The translations under genes and the position numbers were made by a program. Below are positions 23,445-34,250 of a stretch of DNA of 64,000 bases, in pieces. The number at the start of each line of letters is the position of its first letter. The first letter of the stretch is position 1. The notes below the pieces were generated by a model. The model ran no database searches. It had not been told where the DNA came from and saw only the letters and a program-made list of their open reading frames with translations. This stretch comes from Erinaceus europaeus (taxonomy: Eukaryota > Chordata > Mammalia > Eulipotyphla > Erinaceidae), in contig NC_080164.1 of NCBI RefSeq assembly GCF_950295315.1, positions 109,202,447 to 109,266,446 of the forward strand, given 5' to 3'.

Positions 23445-24395
23445 TGTTTATAGGAGACCTTCCAGAACTTCTTTCAGGGCAGGCTTGGTGATAGTTGATT
23501 CCTTCAACTGTTGCTTTTCTGAGAAGGTTTTTATGCCTCTATCTAGTCTGAATGACAGTCTAACAGGATACAGTTGTCTTGGTTGAAAGCCTTTCTCATT
23601 GAGTATGTGATAGATATCTTGCCATTCTCTTCTGGCCTGTAGTGTTTGTATGGAGAAATCTGCTGCTAATCTGATGGGTTTTCCTCTGTAGGCAACTGTT
23701 TGTTCTCTTGTAGCCTTCAGGATCCTTTCTTTATCCTCATTCCTTTCCATTCTAAGTATGATGTGTCTTGGTGTCTTTAAGTCTGGGTTAATTCTGTTTG
23801 GGACCCTCTGGGCTTCTTGAACCTTTATGTCTTTGATGTTGTCTAGATTAGAGAAGTTTTCAACTATTATGGCCTGAAGAATGCTTTCTTCCTCTCCCTC
23901 TCTTTCTTCCTCTGGTAAGCCAATAATGCATATATTATTTCTTTTGAAGTCATACCATAGGTCTCTGTCATTGTTTTCAGTATTTCTTCATCTCTTTTTG
24001 AGATCTCTTACTTCTTTTTTAGTTGTCTCTACTTTGTCCTCGATCTTGCTAATTCTGTCTTCAGCCTCATTGATTCTATTCTCTCTCCCCTCTACTGTTT
24101 TCTGAAGTTCATCTATTTTGTTCCCCTGTTCCGATACTGTTTTAGCTTGTTCATCTAGTTGTGTTCTTAGCTCAGCTACTTCAGTGTCCAGCTCTCTAAT
24201 AACCTTGAGATAATTAGTGTCTTCTTCCAGAATCTCATTTGTTGTTTCTTCATTTCTGATGACAATTCTTTCAAACTTTTTACTCACTCTTGTGATTATT
24301 TCCTTAACTAATGTTTGAATGTTGACCTCACTATTTTTTGCTTCAACCTTTGGGGGGCTTTTAGCAGGACTCTTGTCCTGGTTCATTTCTCCAAT
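23445..24395 (-). pseudogene. L1-B ORF1, minus strand, broken
   Basis: The N-terminus and coiled coil are open at 24386-23988 (MNQDKSPAKSPPKVEAKN; QLDEQAKTVSEQGNKIDEL; ends EVRDLKKR). The C-terminal domain is open at 23750-23448 (ARREWQDIYHILNEKGFQPR, ends EVLEGLL). The RRM region between them is in another frame. The N-terminal sequence differs clearly from type I ORF1 (MGRSKTNKTATPMNEDKSPE). Confidence 0.9.
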
Positions 24396-25062
24396 ATTCT
24401 TCTTGGTGGTTTAACCATTTTTATATATTATGTTATGAGGTCCCTCTCTCAGTACTTTTCAAAATACTGATCACTATATTGCCTGGATTGACTTGTGTCT
24501 AAGTAAGGTAATTAAAGGGTTCACAGTTGTGGAAATTGACAGTTGTTTAAATAGTATTTTAATCCCTGAGTTGGAACTTAAAAGGATTAAGAGGTTTAAA
24601 AACCTCTTTTGTTCTTTTCCTTCCCTGTAGGCTATGGGAGCATGAGGCCTTTAAACTATAAGTAGGTTTCTTAACTTAATCACTGACTCCTGACCAACAG
24701 ATAAAGTATAGTGTGGCAGAGATAATGCTGTGGTTATGCAAAGAGACTCAGCCCACCACTTGGCCACCTAGGTATAGATCTTCTCAGTTTCCTGGTTAGT
24801 TCTCTGTCCCCTGGTGTCAGCACTGGACCTCCCCCCACACTGCTCCAGTTTCTGAGAGCAGTAGCAATGGAGACTCACAGGTGTATTTGGTGAGTCTTAG
24901 GGGAGTCCTCTCCTTCCTTCAGCTGTCTTGTTGTTGATGAAACAGACAGCAGGTGGTATCTCAACTGGTAAACTGCAGGACTGTTACCAGCCACTTACTC
25001 TCTCCCTAGGCCCTCTCTGTCCATGAGCCACACGTGTTTGCACTCACTGGTGATTTGATGGG

Positions 25063-25413
25063 TGTTACTGAGGAGTTATTCTGATGCAGTCTCCGCCCCC
25101 AGGTTTTTCTACGCCCCGCAAAATCCTAGAGTGCCCCCTTTAACCAATCCTGGCCCTACACGTCACCCCTGGTTGTCGCCCAATAAAAAGCCCCCTCACC
25201 CCCCCCCCCTGGGCTCTCAGCTCTCTCTCTCTGAGGTCTTTCTCCCTGCTCTCCCCCCGTGGTCAGGTAGTGGGGACGGCCATTGCCGGCTGGCTCCACG
25301 TGGTCTGAACCAAACCCCCCCCCAACCTATAATAAAGATTTGTGTACCCCTTTGCTCTGGACATCCGCTCTCTTCTCCGCAGTGCAGCCTGACACCAGAC
25401 CACCACAACAACA
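25063..25413 (+). mobile_element. Solo LTR in L1-B 5'UTR, 6-bp target duplication
   Basis: 351 bp, from TGTTACTG to ACAACA. It is flanked by GATGGG at 25057-25062 and 25414-25419. A CCAAT box lies at 25144-25148, a TATA-like AATAAAA at 25192-25198, an expected cap site near 25211-25213 and a poly(A) signal AATAAA at 25331-25336. It is GC-richer than its surroundings. There is no internal viral sequence. A 173-codon open frame (25062-25583) spans it and is not a viral or host gene. Its R and U5 resemble the LTR-derived insert at 60866. Confidence 0.88.
25144..25336 (+). promoter_or_regulatory. LTR promoter and poly(A) signals
   Basis: CCAAT (25144-25148), TATA-like AATAAAA (25192-25198), predicted transcription start near 25211-25213 ('gggctctcag') and AATAAA (25331-25336). 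The start is supported by the 5' end of the related retrocopy at 60866, which aligns to this point. Current activity cannot be judged. Confidence 0.55.
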
Positions 25414-25608
25414 GATGGGTTCCTGAAGTCATTCTAGTCCTGTCTTGTTGCAGTCCCAGGTGGTCTCCTTTGGTATTTCTATTTTACCCAGGAGAGGAGA
25501 GAAGAGAAACACAGCTGCTGCTGCTCCGTAGCCCTGCCTCTGGAACACCAAGAACATTCCTTTGTACAGTCCTGAGACAATGAAAGGAAGTGTGATTTAA
25601 GCCCAACT

Positions 25609-25953
25609 TTTTTTTTTTTTTTTTGCCTCCAGGGTTATCGCTGGGGCTCGGTGCCTGCACTATGAATTCCCTGATCCTGCAGGCCATTTTTCCCATTTTG
25701 TTGCTCTTGTTGCACTTTTTGTAGTTGTTATTGTTATTTCTGTCATATCTGTTTTTGTTGGATAGGACAAAGAGAAATCAAGAGCAGGGGAAGACAGAGA
25801 GGAGGAGAGAAAGATAGACACCTGCAGACCTGCTTCACCACTTGCAAAGGGAGCCCCTGCAGGTGGGGAGTTCAGGGCTCAAACTGGGATCCTTATGCTG
25901 TTATTTTTGCTTTGCACAATGTGAGCATAACCTGCTGTGCCCAGCCCCCTTAA
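25609..25953 (-). mobile_element. tRNA-derived SINE, minus strand, full length
   Basis: Starts with T16 (the tail), then 'gcctccagggttatcgctggggctcggtgcctgcac' (3' module). The body follows with 'ttggataggacaaagagaaatc', 'agatagacacctgcagacctgcttcacc', 'gcccctgcaggtgggga' and the head 'taacctgctgtgcccagcccc'. Confidence 0.9.
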
Positions 25954-27360
25954 AGCCCAGGTTCTAAGTGGTAATACTTTTTCTCCATTACTGCTTGATG
26001 CACCTCAGTCTCACAATTAGTTTTTTTCCCCAAGACAGACAAGTAACAATTATCTCCTTAGTGTAACTCACAAACATAAAACAACAGTGAATGCTCATAA
26101 TCTCCATTTAGTCTCAAAAAATGACACTTCCCTAAGCCCTTTCCAACTGTAAACTTAAGCCACGCCTCTCTCCAGAGCTTGATTCCATTTAAAGAGTGAT
26201 GTGTCTTAATTACTCTTCTGTGAGTGTTGCCCTTCCTCATGTATAAACTACCGCACCTGTGTAGTGGCCAACAAGAATAATTTGGCCCAAACAGGCTAAG
26301 CATTCTCATTTAATTCCAAGGATTTTAATTTTCAGTATTAGAGCAGTGATTCTTTGCAAGGTAGAATTATTAAAGAAACTTTGAAAAAAGTCTCAAGTTT
26401 CAGAGCCTAGACACTTTGACTTAATTGACTTGGGGTGGGCATCAGTCACCGGGTATTTTTCAGCAGTCCCACAGCTGATTATAATTTCAGTACAATAAAG
26501 TTCAAAAATCACTGCCTTAAGTTTAGCATAATTTTATTCTAGACATGAACACTCTGGAGTTTTCCTTAGCTGAGAAAATTATCCTGAATTATGTCTGGGT
26601 ATGACCCTGAATTAAAAGATAGTGTCATATTAATTTTTTTTTTTGATTTCAAAATTATGTACCTGTAGGAAATATGGTTTCAGGAAATAGATTCTTTCAT
26701 TACCACAGTTTTATAATGTTCGACTATAAAACTTGGATTTCCCCTCATCAGTTAAAAATAGGCACTAGGATGAGAGAAATATTTCACTCACTTCTCCATC
26801 AATCTAACAAAAAACATGGGCTGCCAACACCTGGCAATAAAAATTCCTTTATTATGCCCCTAATTCTCTGAGACACTGGATATACTTTGTTCAGTGATAT
26901 ATATATTAACAAATGTACCAGCTATCACTTTAGGTATAAGACAATAATTTAACAACTTTCTGACTCTTTATTTATTCTCTGCCTTCATTGACACAATTGT
27001 ATATTCTGTGATCCTGCTCACCAAACTTAAATTAAATTAAACCATGCAAGAGATGGGGGGGGGATCATGAAATCTGCACATACTTGGAGTCTATTTTCAT
27101 TTCACAAAAGTCATGGTTAAAGATCCTATTTGAAGTAATGATATAATTCAATAAAGCCTTGAATTCCTGTATCCAATAGATCTTTTCTAGTTTTATGAAC
27201 TGAATGTCTGTACATACCTAAAAATATCATATTCTGATACCCTAATCCCTAAAGTGATTGCACCAAAAAAGGCATTTCTCAAGACATGATAAAAGCTGAA
27301 TAAGATTAAAACATATATTGTGTTTTTACAAGAAGAGATACCAGGTACATGCACTCATCA
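25954..27360. other. No gene seen; AT-rich unique DNA
   Basis: Open frames (26058-26309 on -, 26674-26871 on +) are short and unlike any known protein. 'gataccctaatccctaaagtgattg' near 27236 looks like a very old dispersed repeat that I cannot name with confidence. Confidence 0.5.
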
Positions 27361-27363
27361 AAA

Positions 27364-27364
<1 letters not shown>

Positions 27365-27400
<36 letters not shown>

Positions 27401-27430
27401 TATATACATGTATATAAATATATATATATT
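27365..27430. repeat. (TA)n / (TACA)n microsatellite
   Basis: Alternating TA repeat with TACA variants. Confidence 0.95.
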
Positions 27431-27654
27431 ATTAGTAGCATGAAAGTAGACATTGACAGCAACACTATAAAGAATGAAAATCTTAGAACACTAGCTTTGT
27501 CAATAGTTAGATCATACAGACCACCAAAAAATGAAAACATAATGACCTTAAATAAAGTAATTAATCAAATATACTTAAAGGATATGCACAGAGATTTCTG
27601 TTCCTAAAGAAGTGAATATACATTTGACTCAAATATGCATACAATGTTCTTTCT

Positions 27655-28072
27655 CTTACTTTTTAATTTTATTAATTTTTATATGACAGAGAGAAATTGA
27701 GAGGGGAGGAGAAGACAGAGACTAAGAGATGGGGACTGGGTAGTGATGCACCTGGTTGAGCTCACATGTTACAACATACAACAACACAGGTTCAAGCCCC
27801 TAGTCCCACCTGCAGGGGGAAAGCTTTGCGAGTGGTGAAGCAGTGATGCAAATGTCTCTCTCTCTCTCCCTCCTTCTCCCCCTTCCCTATTGACTTCTGC
27901 TTGTTGCTATCCAATAAATAAATAAAGATAATAAAAAGAGAGAGACAGAGAAAGAGAGGAAGAGATAACAAAGACACCTATAGCACTGTTTACTACTTGG
28001 GACCTAGGTGTTTGAACCCAGGTCCTTACATGGCAACATCTGCACTTAACTGGGTTCATCATCACTCTATCA
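27655..28072 (-). mobile_element. Old minus-strand SINE split by a plus-strand SINE
   Basis: The left part (27655-27725) has 'tatgacagagagaaattgagagg' and the right part (27938-28072) has 'cacctatagcactgtttac... gtttgaacccaggtcc... catcatcactct'. Together they make a minus-strand SINE interrupted by the copy at 27726-27937. Confidence 0.7.
27726..27937 (+). mobile_element. tRNA-derived SINE nested in an older SINE
   Basis: Head 'ggggactgggtagtgatgcacctggttgag', B-box-like 'aggttcaagccccta', 'cccacctgcagggggaaagctttgcgag', pyrimidine body and tail 'tatccaataaataaataaagata'. Confidence 0.85.
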
Positions 28073-28384
28073 TGAAAAACCAGTTTCAACAAATATATGG
28101 TGATTGAAATCGCAGCCATCTTTGATTCCAAGCTAGAATGAACAACAAAACATTCAAGGATCTCAAACATGTACTGCATTAGCACATTCCTGAAAAAGTC
28201 AAAAAAGACACCAAAAAAAGATATAAAAAATTACATGGAGAGCAACAGAAATGAAGAGAGACATTACAAGATCATATGGAATGCAAGAAAAGTTGTGCCA
28301 AGAAAGAAGTTCATAGAAATGTAGGTCTACATCAATAAATAAGAAATATATTATTTTAAAAAACTGAACTTTTTAAAAAAATAG

Positions 28385-28641
28385 TTTTAATATTTATTTA
28401 ATTTGTTTATTTATTCCCTTTGTTGCCTTTGTTGCTTTATTGTTGTAGTTGTTATTGTTTTCATCGTTGTTGGATAGGACAAAGAGAAATGGAGAGATGG
28501 GAGAAGACAGAGAGGAGGAGAGAAAGATAGACACCTGCAGACCTGCTTCACTGCTTGTGAAGTGACTCCCCTGCAGGTACCCGGGTACTTGCACTTCCTG
28601 CCACCTACACTTAACTTACTGTACTACAGCCTGACTCCCTA
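28385..28641 (-). mobile_element. tRNA-derived SINE, minus strand
   Basis: Tail 'ttatttattccctttgttgcc... gttgttggataggac', body 'agatagacacctgcagacctgcttcactgc', head end 'cttactgtactacagcctgactccc'. The B-box region is altered ('gtacccgggtacttgc'). Confidence 0.88.
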
Positions 28642-28830
28642 AAATCTGAACTCTTAAAGAACTAGAATAAGAACAAAAATAAAAGTTAGTGATGAAAGAA
28701 AAATATAAATGGATGCAATAAAAAAGAATGTAAAAGATCAATAAAACTAGGAGTTTACTTAAAAGCATAAAAAAAGTATGCCTAAAATAGACTGAATGGT
28801 TTCACTAATAAATTCCTTTAAAATTTCAAA

Positions 28831-29007
28831 AGGAGTTAGGCAGTGCTACATCTGGTAGTGCATACATGTTAGTTTTCATGTGCAAAGTCCCAGGTTCTAG
28901 TGCCTGGCCCCTGCCTGCAAGGGGAAAGCTCTATAAGTTGTGTAGCAAGACTACAGCTGTCTATCTTCCCTCTCCATTTCTCTCTGCCTCTATCCAATAA
29001 ATTAATT

Positions 29008-29008
<1 letters not shown>
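28831..29008 (+). mobile_element. tRNA-derived SINE, plus strand
   Basis: 'aggagttaggcagtgctacatctggtag', B-box-like 'aggttctagtgcc', 'cctgcctgcaaggggaaagc', body and 'tctatccaataaatta'. It is diverged. Confidence 0.75.
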
Positions 29009-29042
<34 letters not shown>

Positions 29043-29070
29043 TACATATACATATATGCATATACATGTA
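29008..29070. repeat. (ATACAC)n microsatellite
   Basis: Hexanucleotide ATACAC repeat with TA-rich ends, between two SINEs of opposite orientation. It probably grew from the SINE tail. Confidence 0.93.
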
Positions 29071-29072
29071 TT

Positions 29073-29398
29073 TGCCTCCAAGGTTATTGGTGGGGCTCAG
29101 TGCCTGCACTACAAATCCACTGCTACTGGAGGCTATTTTTTGCTTTTGTTACCCTTGTTTATTGTTGTTATTGCCATCGTTGTTGTTGGACAGGACAGAG
29201 AGAAATCGAGAGAGGACGGGAAGACATAGAAGGGGAGAGAAAGATAGATACCTGCAGAACAGCTTCACCGCCTGTGAAGCGACCCCACTGCAGGTTGGGA
29301 ACCGGGGGAGGGGGGGGCTGGAACTGGGATCCTTACGCTGTTCCTTGAGCTTTGCACCATATGTGCTTAACCTGCTGCACTACGCCAGCCCCCATAAA
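29073..29398 (-). mobile_element. tRNA-derived SINE, minus strand, full length
   Basis: 'gcctccaaggttattggtggggctcagtgcctgcac' (3' module), 'ttgttgttggacaggacagag', 'agatagatacctgcagaacagcttcaccgcc' and the head end 'taacctgctgcactacgccagcccc'. A G-rich patch lies near 29306-29318. Confidence 0.9.
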
Positions 29399-29439
29399 AC
29401 ATATCTTTAAATAGAAGTAAATGATCAAAGTAAAGAAAT

Positions 29440-29442
<3 letters not shown>

Positions 29443-29483
<41 letters not shown>
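29443..29483. repeat. (AC)n microsatellite
   Basis: Pure AC repeat of about 20 units. Confidence 0.96.
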
Positions 29484-29485
<2 letters not shown>

Positions 29486-29530
29486 ACATCACTATAAATC
29501 AGTGTATCTAATGCAGATAATTTTAAAACA

Positions 29531-30000
29531 AGATCTCAACTGAGCTAGTTTTGCCATGTATGTGACCCAGGTTCAAACCCAGTCCCCACCACACTGGAGG
29601 AAGTTTCAGTGCTGTGATATTTTCCCCTCTTTTACCTCTGTTTCCTTTTTTTTTATTAATTTTTTAAAAATATTTTATTTTATTTATTCCCTTTTGTTGC
29701 CCTTGTTGTTTTATTGTTGTAGTTATTATTGTTGTTGTCATCGTTGTTGGATAGGACAGAGAGAAACGAAGAGAGGAGGGGAAGACAGAGAGGGGGAGAG
29801 AAAGATAGACACCTGCAGACCTGCTTCACCGCCTGTGAAGCGACTCCCCTGCAGGTGGGGAGCCGGGGTTCGAACCGGGATCCTTATGCCGGTCCTTGTG
29901 CTTTGCGCCACCTGCGCTTAACCCTCTGCGCTACAGCCCGACTCCCCCTCTGTTTCCTTTTAAGTAAAAAATATCAGCCGGGAGCAGTGAAACCCCAGAG
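29531..30000 (+). mobile_element. Third SINE type ('gaagcttcagtgctgtg'), split by a young SINE
   Basis: 'ttgccatgtatgtgacccaggttcaaacccagtccccacca' and 'ggaagtttcagtgctgtgat' are followed, after the 29650-29946 insertion, by 'aaaatatcagccgggagcagtgaaacccc'. A minus-strand relative lies at 38690-38815. Confidence 0.65.
29650..29946 (-). mobile_element. Young tRNA-derived SINE, minus strand, 15-bp TSD
   Basis: Near-consensus copy with intact B box (GGTTCGAACC at 29867-29876) and many CpGs retained. It is flanked by CCTCTGTTTCCTTTT at 29635-29649 and 29947-29961, a perfect 15-bp duplication. This is LINE-type retroposition into an older SINE. Confidence 0.95.
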
Positions 30001-30430
30001 ATGGCAAAACAAACAAACAAACAATCTCTCAGCAAAATGTTTGCCAATAAAATCCAGCAATACACAAACAGCATCATGACCAAACTGGACTCACTCAAGG
30101 GATGCATGGATGGTTCAATATATGCACCAATTTGATGCATCACATCAACAAAAGGAAGAATAATTATATTAATAGATTTGGACAAAGCACACATGCCAAA
30201 GTTCAGCATTCAATTTATGATAACTTTGGGATATAAATATGGACCTCAAAAAAATAAATAAAGCTCTGAGTTTGCCTTGCATGGCTAACTCACAGCTTAT
30301 ATCACACTAAGCAGTGAAAATCAACATAACTACATATTAGATAAATCTTCATAATATGGACATTATATATTTTCTAAATGAATTGCTTCCACTAATTTGG
30401 GAAAAAAAAAGTTCTTCAGGATGTTTACAA

Positions 30431-31029
30431 TGTAGTTAATTAGATTAAAAAATCAAAATGAATCAAATGAAGATTTGTTAAATCTTGTATGAAATTACAT
30501 AAACTCCAACTATTATAAGTGGAGATTTTATTTTAAAAATCATTAGAGATTTAATATGAGTTTACAGAACATAAGATTGCAGGGGTATGGCTCCACACTG
30601 CTCTGCCACCCTCCTCCTTCTCCAGCCCCCTCCTTTCCTTGCAAGAGGACAACCACCACAGTTTTCACAATCTTCAGCATTGCTTGGCTACTTTTTTTTA
30701 CGCATATGTATTTTAGTTATTTATACTGTACATATAGGCAAAACCACCAGGCAACTGTCCTTGAGAAAAATGAAGGTCATTGGTAACACTCTTATAACTC
30801 TAGCAATAAGAGTGCTTGTACACAAATAAAATTACAGAGCCTCAAGATTATAATATTGGTATATGATAATAAGTAAGAGAAAACAACAAAAAGATATAAG
30901 ATTAAAAAGTACCAGTAAATAATGACATCATTTAAAAAGATATAGAGCACATCATGCATGTAAATGTGTTACACATAAACTATTATGTATATAATTTATA
31001 TATATGTTATATTTAAGTACATTTAAAAG
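30431..31029. other. AT-rich DNA; possible old minus-strand L1 3' end
   Basis: 'atgagtttacagaacataagattgcaggggtatggctccacac' near 30556 looks like a decayed reverse complement of an L1 3' end, comparable to 3060-3110. The rest shows nothing recognisable, and the open frames at 30556-30829 derive from it. Confidence 0.4.
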
Positions 31030-31236
31030 AGCTTTTTATTATCTTTATTTGTTTATTGGAGAGAGACAGAAATCAAGAGGGAAGGGGGAGATAGGTAGAG
31101 AAACAGAGAGACTCTTGCAGCCCTGCTTCACCACTCACAAAGCTTTTCCCTTGCAGGTGGGGACCAGGGGCTCAAACCTGGGTCCTTGTGCACTGTAACA
31201 TGTGTACTCAACCAGGTGCACCACCAGCAGGCCTCT
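31030..31236 (-). mobile_element. tRNA-derived SINE, minus strand
   Basis: 'tctttatttgtttattggagagagacagaaatcaagagg', 'cttgcagccctgcttcaccactc', 'cttgcaggtggggaccaggggctcaaacctgggtcc' and 'ctcaaccaggtgcaccacc'. It belongs to the '-ggttgag-' head variant. Confidence 0.88.
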
Positions 31237-31384
31237 AAGAGAGTCCTTTTAAAACTGTTCTTGTTTCATAATTCTTTGCCTGAACATTTTCTATCCAGTA
31301 AATGGAGGTTATAAGTTTTATTTTGGTACATTGGAACAAGGTCTTCTACTCTGTATCTCTCTCACTCTCATTAAAAGAACATAA

Positions 31385-31735
31385 ACAGGGAGCTGGACAG
31401 TAGCTCAGCGGGTTAAACTCACATGGTGCAAAGGGCAAGGACCAGCATAAGGATCCTGGTTCCAGCCCCTGGATCCTCACCTGCAGGGAGGGTCACTTCA
31501 CAGGTGGTGAAGCAGATCTGCAGGTGTCTATCTTTCTCTCCCCCTCTCTCAATTTCTCTCTGTCCTATCCAACAACAACAGTAACAACAACAATAATAAT
31601 AACAACAATGATAAACAACAAGGGCAACAAAAGGGAAAAAAATGTTCCCCAGGAGCAGTAGATTCATAGTTCTGGCAAAGAGCTCCAGCAATAACCCTAA
31701 AAGGAAAAAAGAAAAGAAAAAAATAAATAAATTAA
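31385..31735 (+). mobile_element. tRNA-derived SINE with 3' module
   Basis: Head 'gggagctggacagtagctcagcgggttaaactcacatgg', 'ggttccagcccctggatcc', core 'cacctgcagggag... gaagcagatctgcaggtgtctatc', then 'ccaacaacaacag... aaaaggg', then the 3' module 'aggagcagtagattcatag... cagcaataaccct'. It abuts the inverted L1. Confidence 0.9.
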
Positions 31736-32503
31736 AATATTTTTTTTAATATCTGAACTAATTGGGTTAACTTTGAAAAGTCCCTTTAATAGGGTTTGCT
31801 GTATAATATACCCAGTATCTTGTATATAGCTGTGCCACCGGTTGCTTCTGATCTACCTGGTCTAGACTTTTGAGAAAGTCCTCATATCAAAGACTCAGCC
31901 TATACATTAAAAAGACTCAGTCTGTGTTTTAAAAAGTTCTAGACATATGATCAATTTTTCCCCTTTCATATTAATTAAATAGTGATTTATATGACTACAC
32001 TTTAATAGGAGTATACATAAACACCATTCCCATCCCCAAAAGACTGTGTCCCACCCCACCCACCTACCCCCCACCCCCACCATCGACCCCCTCCGGCCCA
32101 GGAAGCCACATGTCCACCCTCCCCCTCACCACAGGGTTTTTACTTTGATGTCCTACTTTCAATTTAGTCAGATCCTGCTTTTAGTTTCCCTTTCTGATCT
32201 TCTTTCTCAACTTCTATTGATGAGTGGGATCATCCCATACTCATCTTTATCCTTCTGACTTAGCACACTTAATATAATTCCTTCTAGCTCTGTCCAAGAT
32301 GGGTCAGAGAAGGTGGGTTCATTGTTTTTAATAGCTGCATAGTATTCCACTGTGTATATATACCACAGCTTTCTCAGCCACTCATCAGTTGTTGGGCAAC
32401 TGGGTTGCTTCCAGGTTTTAGCTATTATGAATTGTGCTGCTATGAACATAGGAGTACACATATCTTTTTGGTTGGGTGTTATGGAGTCCTTGGGGTAGAT
32501 CAC
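31736..32503 (-). mobile_element. Inverted 5' part of an L1 insertion (ORF2 end and early 3'UTR)
   Basis: On the minus strand this starts in the ORF2 C-terminus (32503-32207: CPTTDEWLRKLWYIYTVEYY, ending near SQKDKDEYGMIPL). It continues through 'acagtcttttgg' and 'cacagactgagtcttt' to 'gggacttttcaaagttaacccaatta'. The + strand segment starting at about 32504 resumes at the same point of the consensus, so both are one L1 insertion with a 5' inversion. Confidence 0.88.
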
Positions 32504-33440
32504 CAGTTAACCCAATTAATCAAATTAACCCAGTTAACCCAATTACCAAATAATGCAATGATACCAATAACTATCCATTGTCTTTTTGAACCCTAAGAAA
32601 GCAGGAACCTCACATCTCCACTATAGAGCCTATTTTTCCCCCAGTCCTGGAACCTTAGGAGAGGGCCCACTTTCCCACATGTTTCTCCCAAGTCATATCA
32701 AATAATATTGCATCCGCCGATTGCAACCTAATCAATGCAACGAGTGCCACCTCCACATGCTTCAGCTCAGACTGTGTCCAGAGACTTCAGGTGTGGAATG
32801 ACAACCCTTCAGCTTCATTACTCAGGTAAGACCTTTCCTTTCATAGCATTCTCTAATTCCATCCCAGGTGGTTCACTTCCTAACAAAGTCCCAAAACCTA
32901 GATATACACCAGGTTCTGTATGATAGAGCATATGTTCACACGTATCCATAAACTAGGGCAAAATATATACCTGAAAGCAGAAGTACACTAGAGTTTGCAG
33001 TGAGTACCCCCCCCAACACTTCACCTCCACTATTCCAACCTTTGGGTCCATGAGTGTTCAACAATTTGTTTGGCTTTCTATTTTAACTCTCTTTTCAGCC
33101 ACCAGGTTCCAAATGCCATTAGGATGCCAGCCAGGCTTCTCTGGACTGAAGACCCCACCAATGAGTCCTGGAGCTCCGCTTCCCCAGAGATCCACCTTAC
33201 TAGGGAAAGAGAGAGGCAGATTGGGAGTATGGATTGACCAGTCAATGCCCATGTTCAGTGGGGAAGCAATTACAGAAGCCAGACCTTCCATCTCCTGCAA
33301 CCCACAATGACCCTGGGTCCATGCTCCCAGAGGGATAGAGAATGGGAAAGCTATTGGGGAGGGGATGGGATATGGAGATTGGGTGGTGGGAATTGTGTGG
33401 AGTTGTACCCCTCCTATCCTATGGTTTTGTTAATGTCTCC
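32504..33440 (+). mobile_element. Forward 3' part of the same 5'-inverted L1
   Basis: Continues the type I 3'UTR forward from 'agttaacccaatta' through 'ctatccattgtctttttgaaccctaag', 'gccaccaggttccaaatg' and 'ggaattgtgtggagttgtacccc' to 'gttaatgtctcctttctta'. Three copies of 'ttaaccca' mark the inversion junction (32504-32550). Like L1-A it lacks the roughly 800-bp 3'UTR module. Confidence 0.88.
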
Positions 33441-33445
33441 TTTCT

Positions 33446-33447
<2 letters not shown>

Positions 33448-33503
<56 letters not shown>

Positions 33504-33550
33504 TATATATATATGTGTCTATATATATATGTCTATATATATATGTATAT
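33448..33550. repeat. (TA)n microsatellite with TATG variants
   Basis: Long TA repeat (33451-33500) followed by 'gtctatatatatat' units. It occupies the tail position of the L1 insertion. Confidence 0.96.
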
Positions 33551-33555
33551 GAATT

Positions 33556-33950
33556 AGTTTGCAATCTACAGCAATCAAAACAATTTCTGTAAAATAAAAT
33601 AAAAGTAATCCTCACAGATCAAAATGCTGTGTGCATTTACTAGCAGATCAAAGACCAAGCAAAAGAATAATCTGGAGAAGTGAGTCCAACCTCTTTGAGA
33701 ACAGGAGTTTCAAGGAACCCATAGCTCCAGGGCCTGTCTCTAAGCCCCACTCCAATGTCAGTTTTGAGTCAGGATACAGTGATCCACACCCTTGTCCTTC
33801 CTGTGCCACTAATGGAATGAAATGATAGCACTGTGGTAATGTGTATCCCCCCCCACATAAAACTATCATTATGTTACTTTTTGCTTGAGGCATACAGTGA
33901 CAACGCCCACCTATCTTAAGAGGATGCCCTGAGACAGAACCTGTTATAAA
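33556..33950. other. No gene seen; unique DNA
   Basis: Contains open frames of 64-109 codons on both strands with no recognisable features. Confidence 0.45.
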
Positions 33951-33954
33951 AGAA

Positions 33955-34250
33955 TGATAAGTGAGAAGGATGAACACAGGATGATCTCACTCATGGACAG
34001 AAATTGATAAATAAGAACTGAAGGGGAAACACAAAGCAGAATTTTTATGGGGTTGGATGTATTGCACCAAAGTAAAGGACTCTGGAGTTGTGGAGGCTTT
34101 CAGGTACTGGTGCTTGATGGTGAAGGAGGACTTAAGATAGGTGTGAGAGTGTTTTGCAGAAAACTGAGAAACTGTACACATGTGCCAACTACTGTATTTA
34201 CTACAAGCCATTAATCCCCCAGTAATAATCATAATAATATGAAGTTAGAA
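33955..34250 (+). mobile_element. L1 short (type II) 3'UTR, 5'-truncated
   Basis: 'gagaaggatgaacacaggatgatctcactcatgg', 'attgcaccaaagtaaaggactctgg' and 'ccattaatcccccagtaataatc'. Same family as 1-560 and 58800-59112. Confidence 0.85.

Larger units (their letters stand above)
24396..25600 (-). mobile_element. L1-B type II 5'UTR, minus strand, split by a solo LTR
   Basis: The reverse complement matches the L1-E 5'UTR (51150-52030): 'gagtgcaaacacgtgtggctcatgga', 'gtggctggtaaca', 'gaaaagaacaaaagaggttt', 'ccaactcagggatt', 'acacaagtca'. It is unrelated to the type I 5'UTR of L1-A. An LTR of 351 bp lies at 25063-25413. The distal end is near 25585-25600, next to a minus-strand SINE. Confidence 0.85.
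28190..30430 (+). mobile_element. Ancient L1 ORF2, shredded by SINEs and microsatellites
   Basis: Three colinear blocks look like decayed L1 ORF2. At 28190-28384 'aaagttcatagaaatgtaggtctacatcaa'-type sequence marks the linker. At 28642-28830 'taaagaactagaataagaac... gatcaataaaactaggagttt' follows. At 30025-30430 the RT region has 'caaaatgtttgccaataaaatccagcaatac', 'catcacatcaacaaaaggaagaat' and 'agcagtgaaaatcaacataa'. SINEs at 28385-28641, 28831-29008, 29073-29398, 29531-29634 and 29650-29946 split it. It is much more diverged than L1-A to L1-E. Confidence 0.65.

Noticed and set aside
25062..25583. 173-codon proline-rich open frame
   Set aside because: It spans a solo LTR and the L1 5'UTR, has no known domain, and its composition follows the C-rich LTR.
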